Positions 23,774 to 35,229 of a stretch of DNA of 64,000 bases are shown here, piece after piece. The DNA comes from Dimorphilus gyrociliatus. Its lineage: Eukaryota; Annelida; Polychaeta; Dinophilidae. The notes under the pieces are model-generated. The model did no database searches and was not told the origin of the DNA. It was given only the letters and a program-made list of their open reading frames with translations. Each line of letters starts with the position of its first letter. The stretch's first letter is position 1. The DNA is taken from positions 1 to 64,000 of the forward strand of contig CAJFCJ010000004.1 of assembly GCA_904063045.1 (NCBI GenBank), read 5' to 3'. The translations under genes were made by a program, and so were the position numbers.

Positions 23774-25257
23774 TTATTCAATATTTTCAAAAATCCCGTA
23801 ATGCAACGCTGACATTTCCCATATCCTGGAATAAGAAAGCCGAAGGGGTGATGATTGCAATAGTGACTTTTCGTGATAGTTTTTTAGAAGGGTTTCTAAT
23901 ACAGTGTTGTTTAAATCTAAAATTTGAATTTCTCCATTAAATGCTTTAATATATTCTCTTGTCTTTGTCCAACACAAATAGCTTAGGGGAGGAGGCCAAT
24001 CGCTAAATATTTTTTTCGTAACTAGTTGCAATATTTCGTGCTTATGTTCAGCTTGTAATTCTTGTGCAAGTTCATTAGCTAAGAGTAATCCATTCTCATG
24101 AATAATCAAACTTTCCACAAAAAATCGACAATATTTAGAAAATATATCATCAAAATTATCCCTTTCTTTGAGACAATCAATTATTGATTTATTGTTTTTA
24201 TAGCCCTTTAATTTTAAAGGAACTAATAAATGTATACCCAATTTATTTAACATTGCCAACTGACGTAATATCCAATCGTTATCATTTTCCACTTTTGTAG
24301 ATGTAAGATTCTGCAATAGCTTTTTTGACAAATTAACCTTAATTTTTGCACTGTTTGAATGTAATCCTTTAAACGAAGATAGTTTTAAATGTTTCGCCTG
24401 TTGATTATTTTCTTTTAATAAGAGATTTAGATTTCTCTTGTTAAGATTTATCTTAATTGAAGCAAAATGATCAATTTTCTTTCTTTTTGACTTATATATT
24501 TGATATAGTATTGGTCTTCTTTCGAAGTTGTTGTTTACACTAGAAAAATCAGCTTCGAAACCAAAAACTTTTAGATATAATAGAGGTTGTTCACAATTAT
24601 CTTGGTCAACAGTATCAATTAGCGACTCTTCATCATTAGGTCTTCTTTCAAAACAAGTCGTAAAGGCAAACTGATGCATATTGTTGGTACTTAATAAAAA
24701 TCTATATGTAGGAAGAAATACCATAAATACGACATCAAACAAAAAGAGAAATATAGCAACGTAGAATCCAAAACCCCAGAACCATACGATTCTGTAAGAT
24801 TTATTATAATATCTTAATCTATTAATGCAATCAATATAAATTTCGACAGCAAATACCCAAACGAAAAATGTTATTAACATAGTTAAAATTGATAATGCGA
24901 TATAAACAATATTTCTTTTAAAAAAGAATAATAAACTCGGATAAAGTATTGTAATTAAGGTCAAATTTCCAAAATGAAAGGCTAAATCGTCGAATGCTAG
25001 TTAAAAAAAAAAGAAAATAAACAATCAGAAATTTTTCAATACTATTCCGTTGAAAATATATATTTTGTATAAATGTCTAAAATACCTCTTTCTTCTGGAA
25101 TAGAAATATTTCTGCTCATACTACCATTCTGTGTATATATCGTCAGGTTTATCCATTCCGTAAAAACTATTGCAATTGAGAATGTAAAATAGATAAGAAG
25201 AGAGCAGATAACTGCATATTTTATTTGCACTATCCGACTGGAGATTGTTCGCAGCAT
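23774..25257 (-). CDS. four-TM protein with SOCS-box-like tail, family copy 10
   Basis: Exons complement 25257-25086 and 24996-23774 with an 89-nt phase-1 intron; 464 aa. A second in-frame acceptor would start exon 2 at 24981. The upstream one was preferred because it follows a strong T-tract and gives the same spacing as copy 13 up to the shared F-H-x-x-N-x-T block. TM1 is followed by E-W-I-N-L-T. Loop 2 holds W-F-W-G-F-G-F-Y. The Cys cluster is absent, replaced by two similar stretches 'IKINLNKRNLNLL' and 'IKVNLSKKLLQNL', perhaps a local duplication. ESLIIHENG replaces ESLIIREDG. The BC-box-like segment is WPPPLSYLCWTKTR (Cys present, Thr at the I/V position). Confidence 0.76.
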
Positions 25258-25435
25258 TTTATGTTTTCAGCTCAAATATTATAGATTCGCTTTAAATGGT
25301 TGAATTAGAGTGGTTCTAATATTTGTATATGTCACGTGAGCATGTTATTATTTTTTATAGAAATCTATTGCTTCTAGTATTAAAACAGTATTTGTGAATT
25401 TTTTAGTAGCAGGATCAAAATTTTATTATATTCTA

Positions 25436-26881
25436 CTAATCTTGAATATTTAAAACTTGAAATAATCCATAGTTTTCTAGAATCCATAAATCTTTAAATG
25501 TAAGATTTAACAAACAAAATATATCAAATATAACAGTTTCACTAGGACGAGAAATAAACAATAAAATATCTTCTGTGCAGTATCTTAGATTGATAACTTT
25601 CAAGTTATTTTTTATCATATATCTCAATTTCATAAGGGAATGGAACCATAGTGGAGGAGGCCAGCTAGAGAATGTTATTTTTGTTAGTTGATTTTGAACC
25701 ATGACCCTTAGATATGAACTTTGTAACTTTTCCAACAACAGGTTAATAAGAGTAAATCCATCCTCTCTTATAATGAGACTTTCTATAACGTATACATATA
25801 TTTTGATAAATATATTTTCAAATCTATGGAATTTTTGCAAACAATTTATGAGACAATCATTCTGGTTTGTCTCCATATATGAGAATGGGGTAAGAAAATG
25901 AATGTTCATCTTATGAAGAAGAGCTAAATCATCTATGTGAATTGTATTTTCAAAATCTATTGAAGAAAATTTCCATGGATCCAATCTAATTCTTAGCATT
26001 CTCCAAGAACAAGGCTTCCTTTTCGCTGTTGTTGACTTGGAGGTTGTTTTGTGAATGTTACAATACTTTCTGTGATTGGAGAGAGCGTGATTATACGTAT
26101 TCGAGTCATTCTCTGTTGTATTAAATACAATTTCATTGAATTCCGTTAGATTTAATAATACATTATCTCTATCGAGATAATTAACCATCAAAAATGTCGA
26201 CCAAGCATATTCAATTAAATCGATAAAATATCCTTTTCTGGCCCTAAGTTCATTTTCTATTCGAAAACTATCTAATTGTCTACTTCTCAATTGAAACTTA
26301 ATTAATCCTTTCCATGTAAAAACAATATAACCACCAGATTGATACTTTTCCAGAATAAATCGCCAGAAGCATATACAAATCAATAAGAATGAATGGCAGA
26401 ATGCCCAAAGAATAAATATATAGTAATCAACTGGCCAGGTTCTTTTGCATTTATAAACTTGCTGATATTCTTTCAATTCTTTGTTTACTCTTTCGAATAA
26501 TAGAGAACCGAAAAGAATTTGCAGTAGTAAAATTACAGGCACAAATACAAAAATAAACTTGAAACAATTAAACTTTTTCATAAAACTCAGCAGTAATAAG
26601 GGATATAATACAATATATGTAAAGTTTGCACTATGAAAGAAATCTTGCAGTTTATCTAAAAAAGAATAAAGAACATAGTTTAGACTTTTTTTTAGATAGT
26701 ATAATAAGAAAGAAGACTTACCTTTGTTCACATATATTGTAATGTTAACAGTCCTATTTTTATAACTGACCACAGATAGTTCACTATAATAAAGTTTAAC
26801 CGTAAATGTTATGTAGCTAAAATACGAAAGTATAAATGTATAACCAAAGGTTTTAACAAGAATAGAAGTAGTTTTTGACAT
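25436..26881 (-). CDS. four-TM protein with SOCS-box-like tail, family copy 11
   Basis: Exons complement 26881-26722 and 26655-25436 with a 66-nt phase-1 intron (GTAAGT...TTTAG) that is 22 codons long without stop; 459 aa spliced. TM1 is near residues 12-32; the outer loop has N-R-T and N-I-T sites. After the intron comes the F-H-x-x-N-F-T-x-I block shared with copies 10 and 13. Then follow TM2-TM4, an acidic FNTTENDSNTY motif, H-R-K-Y-C-N-I-H ... C-S-W-R-M-L, ESLIIREDGFTLINLLL and WPPPLWFHSLMKLR (Ser in the BC-box). The tail reads DIFCLLNLTFKDLW. Confidence 0.79.
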   Translation of the reverse strand: MSKTTSILVKTFGYTFILSYFSYITFTVKLYYSELSVVSYKNRTVNITIYVNKGKSSFLLYYLKKSLNYVLYSFLDKLQDFFHSANFTYIVLYPLLLLSFMKKFNCFKFIFVFVPVILLLQILFGSLLFERVNKELKEYQQVYKCKRTWPVDYYIFILWAFCHSFLLICICFWRFILEKYQSGGYIVFTWKGLIKFQLRSRQLDSFRIENELRARKGYFIDLIEYAWSTFLMVNYLDRDNVLLNLTEFNEIVFNTTENDSNTYNHALSNHRKYCNIHKTTSKSTTAKRKPCSWRMLRIRLDPWKFSSIDFENTIHIDDLALLHKMNIHFLTPFSYMETNQNDCLINCLQKFHRFENIFIKIYVYVIESLIIREDGFTLINLLLEKLQSSYLRVMVQNQLTKITFSSWPPPLWFHSLMKLRYMIKNNLKVINLRYCTEDILLFISRPSETVIFDIFCLLNLTFKDLWILENYGLFQVLNIQD

Positions 26882-27671
26882 TTTTCAGTTGTAAATAAAG
26901 GGTAGCAGTTTTAGAGTAACCAGTTTATCTTAGAATTTAGAAGCTACAACCAGACCCTTAGAGTGGTTCACCTTGCTCCTTCCAATTATTTAATATCAAC
27001 CTATTTCCTGAGGTATTAATTGATTATTACTATTATAGTATTAGTTAATTGACCGTATAAAAAAATTACAAGTCCATTATGATTCGGTGAAAAACAATAT
27101 ACAAGCTACTTTTAAAAGTTTTATTTCAACATACCAACAAAATGAAAGTTATATTCTAATTTCTTCTTAGGGCAACAATTATATTAAGTGAAATTTAGCA
27201 TCCAATCTTGGAAATCAATTAATATCCTTCAGTTTTTCCCACTATAGAAATATTGTTACCTAATGTTCTTTTGAGAGATTTGTAATATAAAAATGCAAAA
27301 GTCCCTAGGTTCTTTCGGGAAATAATACATTTCAATATTAGAAAATAAAATCCCTAGAGTCTTTAGAATACTATATCAATTGTGATTATTAACAAAAGGA
27401 CAAGATATAAATATAATAGTATATACTGTATATATAGCTATTAAGATGTACACGGTAAATTAAATATTTGATAGTTGAAAGAAGAAGCAAAATCGTCAAA
27501 ACAGAATAGGAAGCTTTAATAAGATAAAGTTTATCATATAAGTGCCACTTAGTCAAGAGGAAAATTTATTATAAATAATATACTAGAGTGTCTTTAATGA
27601 ATGTGAAAGGAAGAGAGGAGCATGTGAGAGGGAAAAAAAGAAAGAATGGGATAGAAAGAGTAAGAAATAAA

Positions 27672-27721
<50 letters not shown>

Positions 27722-28236
27722 CATAAGATTGATTAGGTTCTTTAAATAGAATACTTGTTGAATTAAATAAAAACAATCTTTAGTAATTAAATACTGACAT
27801 AAATGATAGAATTTGGTTTATGAAATTTCATCAAATTCCATATATTATAGCTCGACTTCCTTATTTAAGCTATTTTTAGATTTAATTAGACGTTTTTTTT
27901 CTCATCTTAATATACCTAATTTCTTTTTCCACCTACTCCATCTATCTTTATCCGTTTTGAATAATGCAGTAGACGACTATACATTGTTCTCCTATAAAGC
28001 TTTTCTTGCCTTTTTGTAAATAGAACTCTTACAACCAGCGTGTAAGCTAAAACCACAATTACTGTGGTTAAGACTTTCTCCTAGAGGTTAAGTATCACGC
28101 TTGCTACTTCTGTTATAAAAATTTATATTTATATATATATAGTACTTGTCCTATTTTACTTTAAGAAAAAAACATATCATTAATTAGACCTAAGTAGCAT
28201 AAATTAAAAGAAAAAAAAATAAAAAACTTAAACAAC
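26882..28236. other. intergenic with (GA)n
   Basis: AT-rich. A long GA tract lies at 27675-27720. Short ORFs on both strands here are low-complexity and not convincing. Confidence 0.55.
27675..27720. repeat. (GA)n microsatellite
   Basis: Nearly perfect GA run, one of the longest in the window. Confidence 0.9.
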
Positions 28237-28324
28237 GGGGACAGCCGGGATTCGAACCCGGGACCTCTCGTAGATTAGTGAGTCGGTTCCCTAAACGAGA
28301 ATCATACCCCTAGACCACTGTCCC
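28237..28324 (-). tRNA. tRNA-Pro (AGG), with intron
   Basis: 16-nt intron related to but not identical with the other AGG introns. Body identical. 3' flank GTTGTTTAAG then a T-run. Confidence 0.95.
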
Positions 28325-29030
28325 AATCTGCTAGAACTACTCTTATAATCACAATATTTTCCGCAACTTTCCAAAAATAGCATGGATTTTACATATTTCA
28401 CCGATTTTTTTTTACTTATTATTGATTGCAAATAGTAATAATAATAAATGAACGGTCTTAAAATACGAACTGTTAATAGGCCAAAAGAATAAAAAGAAAG
28501 AAAATAAGAAACACAAATAAACTAATGAAGATAATAAATTTGCAAACTCTCTCTTTTAACAATGACAAACTACAGAGCATTGCTGCACAATCCATTAATG
28601 AAGATAATTTAACTTCATAATTCTTTTATAAGAGAATACAAAAAAGAAGAGAGCTTTTACTAGTAAATAATATAGAAGGCACTACAATTATATAATAGCC
28701 AACCTTTTGAACCTTTAAAAAACAAGAGAATACATTAAAAGCTAAATAAATATTTTGACGATAAGATGTAAATTAAGGGAATATAAAAATATTTCAATAT
28801 TAAAATACATAAGGAAAATATTCCTAATTAAAAATAAAACTAAAAATTCTAATTAAATGTAATCTGATTATTTATCTTGTTATGAAGCAGTTTCAAACTG
28901 AGAAAATCGATATAAACAACGTAAAGCTATTTTAAAGAGGAAGAGAGGCTAAATTAAAAAATGAATAAACAATAGAAATAATTTAAGAACTTGGAACGAA
29001 AATATTTATTCAATTTAATAAATTTTTATA
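28325..29030. other. intergenic, no gene seen
   Basis: A-rich, nothing recognised. Confidence 0.55.
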
Positions 29031-30491
29031 TTAAATATGTATACATTCAAATATTCCACATAAGAATTGTTCATTAGTCCATAAAGATTCAAAAGATAAT
29101 TTCAAAACAGTAAATATATCCCAGTTAAAACGATTTTTCAACGGATTGCAAATAGATGATTCAATTATTGTATCTTTTAATTTAGTTTTGAACATTCTAT
29201 TCAAAATTCTCTGTCTATAATACTTTTTTATAAGGGAACGGACTTTCATTAAAGCCTGATACCATAGTGGTGGTGGCCATATTAGAAAAGTATCTAAAAG
29301 AACATGGCATTTTATTATTAATTTATGATCTGGACTTTTTAATTTTGTAATAAGCTTATTTATAAGATAAATCCCATCTTCTCTAATTGCTAAACTTTCA
29401 ATTAAATATATATAAATTTTAGGAAAAATGCTATCAAAATGATCTAACTCTTGTAAATTATCTAAAAGACATTCTGATTGAGGATTATTAATAAAATTTG
29501 AAAAATTAAAGGGCGTTAATACATGAAAATTCATTGTATTAAGTACATTTAATAATTTAAGATTATTATGATTTTTAAAATAGTTACAATTGTATAAAGT
29601 AGTATCAATTCTTATTCTTAATCTTTTCCACGAACATGGAATCGGTATATGTTTACTCTTTGCTTGAAAACTATGATAAATACTTTGCCTTTTATGACAA
29701 ACTGAAGCTGTATAGTAAGATACAGAATCAAACATTGTATTATTATACATAATATCGTTTGATTGCGCAATTTTATACGTTAAAAGTCTCTTTAAATCAA
29801 CCTCGTAGATGGACAAACGTTTCTCTAAGAAATTCCATTTATATTCTAGCAGTTGAAGAAATTTTGTGGATCTCGTAAAAGATGCTTCAATCTCTGTATC
29901 TATACTTTTGATTTCTTCGTAATACGATTTTAACATAATAACTCTATATGTAAAAACAAAAATAATTATAAAAATATTATAAATCATCAATACTAAAAAC
30001 ATATAAAATCCGGGTAGTAAGTTCCAATCAATGGGTCCATTTTGTGTGTAAATATCCAATTGCGTTTTACATTGTCTATATAATTTAAAAGCAAACCGAT
30101 AATGAACAACGGCTATTAGACATATTCCAAAGAAGCCCAAAAGTAAATGGGAACATCTTTTAATCGACGTTAGGAATAGATAGGAAAATGATGATGATAT
30201 AAAAACTAAATTTATCACCAGAATTCCATAAAGTGAACTATCTATTAAATAGATATTTGTTAATGCAATAAATTTTATGAATAAATGTATTTAAATGTCT
30301 TTATATATAAATATAAATAACTTACCTTTAGAATCGGGTAATTGAATTATGATAGTTTTATTTAAAGTATCGTTAAAATATTTAATTACTATCATTTCGC
30401 TGACGTAAACAGTTACTGAAAGAACGCAATAAGATCCAAAAATTGGGAAGAAAGCTATTCCGAATAGTTTTTTCGTTATTAAAGAATTCAT
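29031..30491 (-). CDS. four-TM protein with SOCS-box-like tail, family copy 12
   Basis: Exons complement 30491-30326 and 30241-29031 with an 84-nt phase-1 intron; 458 aa. TM1 is near residues 9-31; the outer loop has N-D-T and N-K-T sites. Exon 2 contains TM2-TM4 with I-D-W-N-L before TM4. A long linker carries YNNTMFDSVSYY, then V-C-H-K-R ... C-S-W-K-R-L-R-I-R-I-D; the first Cys/His pair is rearranged (C-H rather than H-x3-C). ESLAIREDGIYLINKL and WPPPLWYQALMKVR follow, with Ala at the BC-box Cys position. The tail is DIFTVLKLSFESLW...CGIFECIHI. Confidence 0.78.
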
Positions 30492-30929
30492 TGCTCTATT
30501 TTAACAATGTTTAAGACAGAAGAGGAGGACTATGTCTGATAGAACGTCAGGAATCTGCGAGACTAATATTTAAAAAATGTACAATTCTCTATTATCGCTC
30601 TTTACTTTTGCAAAGTTTTTTATTTTATACTTGATAATTTTAAATAAACAATTTTATTTCTTAATAAAGTAAAAATTATAACAATTATGTATATGAATTA
30701 TTCATAAAAATTAAAAAAATTGAAAATATTTTAACAACTAACAACTATTCCTATTATAATTTTTCATTAATTATTAATGAAAAATTTCACGGTTTTTTGC
30801 AATCTGGAATTCCATTAGGTGTAACAAAAGCTTATATTCTATTGTATCTTCATAACTAAAAAATCTCATTATTTCTCTTTTTCATATTTATCCAAATTGA
30901 AGTGAGTTTGTCACGTTTTCCAGTTTTTT
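30492..30929. other. intergenic, no gene seen
   Basis: Very AT-rich spacer between copies 12 and 13. Confidence 0.55.
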
Positions 30930-32436
30930 TTAACAATGTAGGATTTCAAAAATGCCATATTTGAAATTTTTATCTTTCCAAATACATTCGTAAGAGAGAT
31001 TTACAACTGAAAACAAATCTAAATTATTCGATTGAGGCTTAAGCACATTAGATATTGAATCTTTTATATCCTTGTACGTCCATTTTTCAGTTTCTTTTGA
31101 GCATGTTCTGATCTCGTAACGTACTTTCTGTAGACAGTAGAACCATAATGGTGGAGGCCATCGCTTAAAAATTTTATTTATAACGCAATTTTTAACTAAT
31201 TCTCTATGTTTAGGATTTAGGAGCTTTCCTATTAACTCATTAATCAGAGAAAATCCATTCTCTCTTATTAGTAAACTTTCAATTATAAACTCCATCATTT
31301 TCGGAAATTTCTCATCAAAATTCTCATGTTTTTGTAAATAATCAATTAACGAGTCATTTCGTACATTCTTTATATTAGAAAAAGGTGTAATAAAGTTGAA
31401 ATTCAGTTTATTAAGAAATAATAAATCTTTTAAATGTCTAACATTAGTAAAATCAATTGTCATCAACTTGGAAATATTTATTCTTAGGCCTAATCTTTGC
31501 CACTGACAATAATCTTGAAGCGTATTTGATAATACTGGACAGCTATGTAAGGCGCATCTGCTTTCGTGATATGAATATATATAATTTGAAAATTTCTTCG
31601 AATAGAAACTGTTTTCTATTTCGTATGTAATACAGTTATCCTTACGAAATTTCGACTTTTTCAATAAGGTATTAAATATCTCTTGTTCTAAATAATTAAA
31701 CGTCAATCCGCCGTTACATGAGTATTTTATATACTTCACTAAAGGATTTCCAGTTTTTAATAAAATTTCGTTCTCTACTGAGCATCCGTCTCTCTCTTCT
31801 TGATTTTCCAACCAATTCCCACAGGGCAAAACACCCTGATATTTGATTGAGCTTGTTATAAAATGTAATAATAAAATTATATTCATAACAAGTAGATAAG
31901 ATATGAATAATACTATAGTGATGTAATATCCATAGTCCCATTGCCAAACAACAGTATTATAAACTTTTAACAATTCAATAGTATTTTTTAAATTTCTATG
32001 AATAAGAAAGACGACAAACCATTGAACGAGTAAAGTTATTGGATAACCAATTGCATAGTGAACAAAGAATCGGATTTTATGTCGAAAATTATATATAATA
32101 CTTGGATAGAATAGAAGTATAAAAGTAAAATTACTAATATGGAAAATCAGTTCTTTGTCAGCTGTAAAATAAATAATAAAAAAACTATAAATTAAGAATA
32201 TACTGCTGTATATATTATTTTATTTATATATATTCAGTTAAATTGAATAAAACAAAATTATGCATACTTCTCTCTGCTGGTAAATAGATATCCTTCCTAT
32301 TCAAACCAACATTGCTGTGTAATGTAACAACTATCCATTTACTATACCATAATTTTATCGATAGACTGAGATAAATAACCAAAAACAATACAGATGAAAC
32401 ATGTACTATAAACTTTCTTATAAATTTCTTTTTCAT
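30930..32436 (-). CDS. four-TM protein with SOCS-box-like tail, family copy 13
   Basis: Exons complement 32436-32268 and 32161-30930 with a 106-nt phase-1 intron; 466 aa. ATG 32436 is used (the longer frame from 32448 begins with TTG). TM1 is followed by S-K-W-I-V-V-T. Exon 2 starts well upstream of its first ATG-like codon, with a clean TTTACAG acceptor. Loop 2 has W-Q-W-D-Y-G-Y-Y. The Cys cluster is Y-H-E-S-R-C-A-L-H-S-C ... Y-C-Q-W-Q-R-L. ESLLIRENGFSLINEL and an exact BC-box-like PPLWFYCLQKVR follow. The C-terminal signature is present (DLFSVVNLS...YGIFEILHC). Confidence 0.79.
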
Positions 32437-32516
32437 TAATTCGATCAATTAAATTATTATCTCTTCATTAAAAGGATTAAAAACATTTAGTATTCCTGTC
32501 TTCCTCTTTCTTTCTA

Positions 32517-32548
<32 letters not shown>

Positions 32549-33222
32549 CCTCTCTCCCTCTCTCTCTCTATTTCTCTCTGTGTCTGCCTTTGTATTCTCT
32601 TAAGCGCTCTTGAACGTTTAGTAAATACAGTCAATCTGACATTATATTATATCCTATAGCTTTCGTAATCATTACTAATGTTTTTTTATACGATTTAGTC
32701 ACGAAAAATAGAATAGAAGCTATTTTTTGGAAAATCCATTACAGGTACACTTAAGAGAAATTTTTTTTATTAACTTAATCAGTTTTATAAATATTGTCCT
32801 ATTGGCCTAAATTAATAAGGTTAAAAAAAAAAAGAGAGAAATAAAAACAATTTAGATGAATTCTAAATAAGAATGATATAGAATTTTATAGTAGAACTGC
32901 ATAATATAAAACATATATGACTTTTATAATAAATATTATTTGTCATTATTAAAAATATATCAATAAACAACGTTAAATGCTTTATAAATACATTTATTCG
33001 TTATATTTATGATATTTATGAATAATTACAAATTCTTATGTCCAAAAACAAAACTCAACTATTGTATCTTCCTATTAAGTAAAAATAGATTTGTACTTGA
33101 ATAAAACATTGTTATCTTATTAATTAATCTTTTCTCAGATTGTATCGTATCTTGATAATAATAAAAAAAACTTTTGGAAAATAGCAAAACAAAGCAAAAA
33201 AAAAAAAAGAAAAAAAATTATT
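32437..33222. other. intergenic with TCTG/CT tract
   Basis: A mixed (TCTG)n-(CT)n tract lies at 32515-32580, then AT-rich sequence with no gene. Confidence 0.55.
32515..32580. repeat. (TCTG)n-(CT)n compound microsatellite
   Basis: About six TCTG units followed by CT/CCCT repeats. Confidence 0.9.
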
Positions 33223-33314
33223 GGGGACAGCCGGGATTCGAACCCGGGACCTCTCGCATGCTTAGTATATTACAACTTCCCAAAGCGAGAATCATACCCC
33301 TAGACCACTGTCCC
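33223..33314 (-). tRNA. tRNA-Pro (UGG), with intron
   Basis: 20-nt intron identical to those at 3753 and 22285. T-rich terminator follows on the minus strand. Confidence 0.95.
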
Positions 33315-33668
33315 TGTCTGAATATAGTAGTCTCTATTTCAGCTTTTCAAATGCTGTTACTTATATATATATCAACAGAACTATATTATACAGTTTTGGT
33401 AATCTATTTAGAAATTAGCTATCTATTAATCTAAATCGAACGATTTATAAAATATAAAACGTGAAAGGCTATTTAAAAAATTGTCTTAAAAGTATATTAC
33501 TAAGTTCTTTCAGTTTCAAAATAAAGGTAAATATAATAACGTAAATACATATAAATACAATTATGAATACATTTTTATATATAGGTACATAGTTATTAAT
33601 GTAATAAAAGACATGTATAATACAAGTTGGGTGAATACTATATATTCGAGTATAAGTTATCTACGAAT
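33315..33668. other. intergenic, no gene seen
   Basis: AT-rich spacer. Confidence 0.55.
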
Positions 33669-35229
33669 CTACGAGTCCAGGGATAAAAATATACCATAAC
33701 ATAAATATTTATGCTTCCAATATGTTTTGAATGATAGATTTAAAACTGAGTTTAACTCAAAAAGTTCAAAACTAAATGGATTATAAATAAAACATTCGTA
33801 ATCTTTAATTCCTTTATTGAACGAGTTTAATTGTAGTCGACCTCCCTTCTGTAAAATTCTACATTTCATCAACGATAGATACCAGAGCGGAGGTGGCCAT
33901 ACTCTAAAAACTACCTTCGTCAAATGATCAATTATCATTTGTTTATGCGCTTTTTCGTATAACATATTCATCATTGAATTAATAAGCGCCAAACCATCTT
34001 CTCTTATAATTAAACTCTCAACAACATATCTAAAGATTTCTTCAAATATAGTATTAAAATCGCTTCGTCTTTGTAGATAATCAATTAAGCTTATATTAAT
34101 ATTTTCTGGACATTGAAATTTAGTTAGAAAACTAATATCCATCTTATTCATAATTGATAAATGTAAAAAATTTGTATTAATTAACCATTCTGAATGTAAA
34201 TTTAACTTTTCACCATCAATTAATATTTCGTATTTATACCATTCGCAAATATTTCGATTAGACGCCCAACAATTACATTCTTTTGAATGCATCTTTTGTA
34301 ATTCGTAAAAATGAACGTCGTCCGATTGTTTTATTGTATAAATTAATTTGTTTTTAATCGATTCGTTTATAAAATCTTCGTATATCATTTTAAGATTCTC
34401 TTCATTTATTGAGAAATTCCATTCGGATGAGTTGTAATCGTAAACTATCTCAATAAATTCAATATTTTCTGGATCCCATTCGTATTTAACAAATTTTATT
34501 ATATCTTTGTCATCGCTATCGTCTTCTTCGCAGTTGATGGATACAAAATCCGATGGAAATTGAATTAAAAATGATGAATCTTCGCTCTTTGAATTAAAAT
34601 TATCATTTGATGAAGTTCTATTTCTATATACCAATAGAATGAATGTAGTTGTTAGCATAGACGTTAAACAGGAGCATCCAATCAAAAATATACCATATCC
34701 TAACCCAATCGTACATACTTTATTGTTTACACTATAACTTTTAGCCTCAAAACTAGCTCCTATTAACATTGTGAACATGCTTAAAAATCCAAGTAAGAAA
34801 TGCGATACGAAGCAATAAATAATGTTTCTTTCTCTCTTTTTCCTACGTTCTAACCAACCGATTATATACAGAAATAGTAAAATAATCGCGTATACAAGTA
34901 GGATGATCAGAAATATTAATATAAAGGCAGATATTCTCTGAAAAACTAAAAAAAAGGGAAAAGATGAAGATAAGAGAGGTTAATTTGATTGTTTTCTTTT
35001 TAATTATTTTTTCTTCTTTATTACCTTTTGTCTTTAAGTTATTTCCATGATTCATTATATTTCTATTGAATATCGAATAATAATTTTTACCAAATATCTC
35101 TTCACCATCTTCAATGTCAAGGCGAACCCAATAACCACAAAACATAGACATCAAATGTAACGATAAAGTAATACATCCTAAAGGTAGGATGAGTGTTCTA
35201 GCAGCAAAGGGGAGAAGTAGTTTTATCAT
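33669..35229 (-). CDS. four-TM protein with SOCS-box-like tail, family copy 14
   Basis: Exons complement 35229-35025 and 34945-33669 with a 79-nt phase-1 intron; 493 aa. ATG 35229 is used because 35244 is TTG. TM1 is followed by G-Y-W-V-R-L-D. Exon 2 begins at a T8-AG acceptor, and its first hydrophobic stretch (AFILIFLIILLVYAIILLFLYII) was outside the main frame until spliced. TM4 is preceded by T-I-G-L-G-Y-G. A long acidic Ser/Asp/Glu linker (SEDSS ... EEDDSDDKD) separates TM4 from MHSKECNCW ... C-E-W-Y-K-Y. ESLIIREDGLALINSM and WPPPLWYLSLMKCR follow. The gene is head-to-head with copy 15 across 1.66 kb. Confidence 0.79.

Noticed and set aside
27594-28019. Short ORFs on both strands around the GA tract
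   Set aside because: Low-complexity Ser-Leu repeats and AT-driven frames without relatives in the window.
3753-33314. tRNA genes as pseudogenes because the anticodon loop is interrupted
   Set aside because: Interruptions are always after position 37, stems and A/B boxes are perfect and T-run terminators follow, so they are introns.
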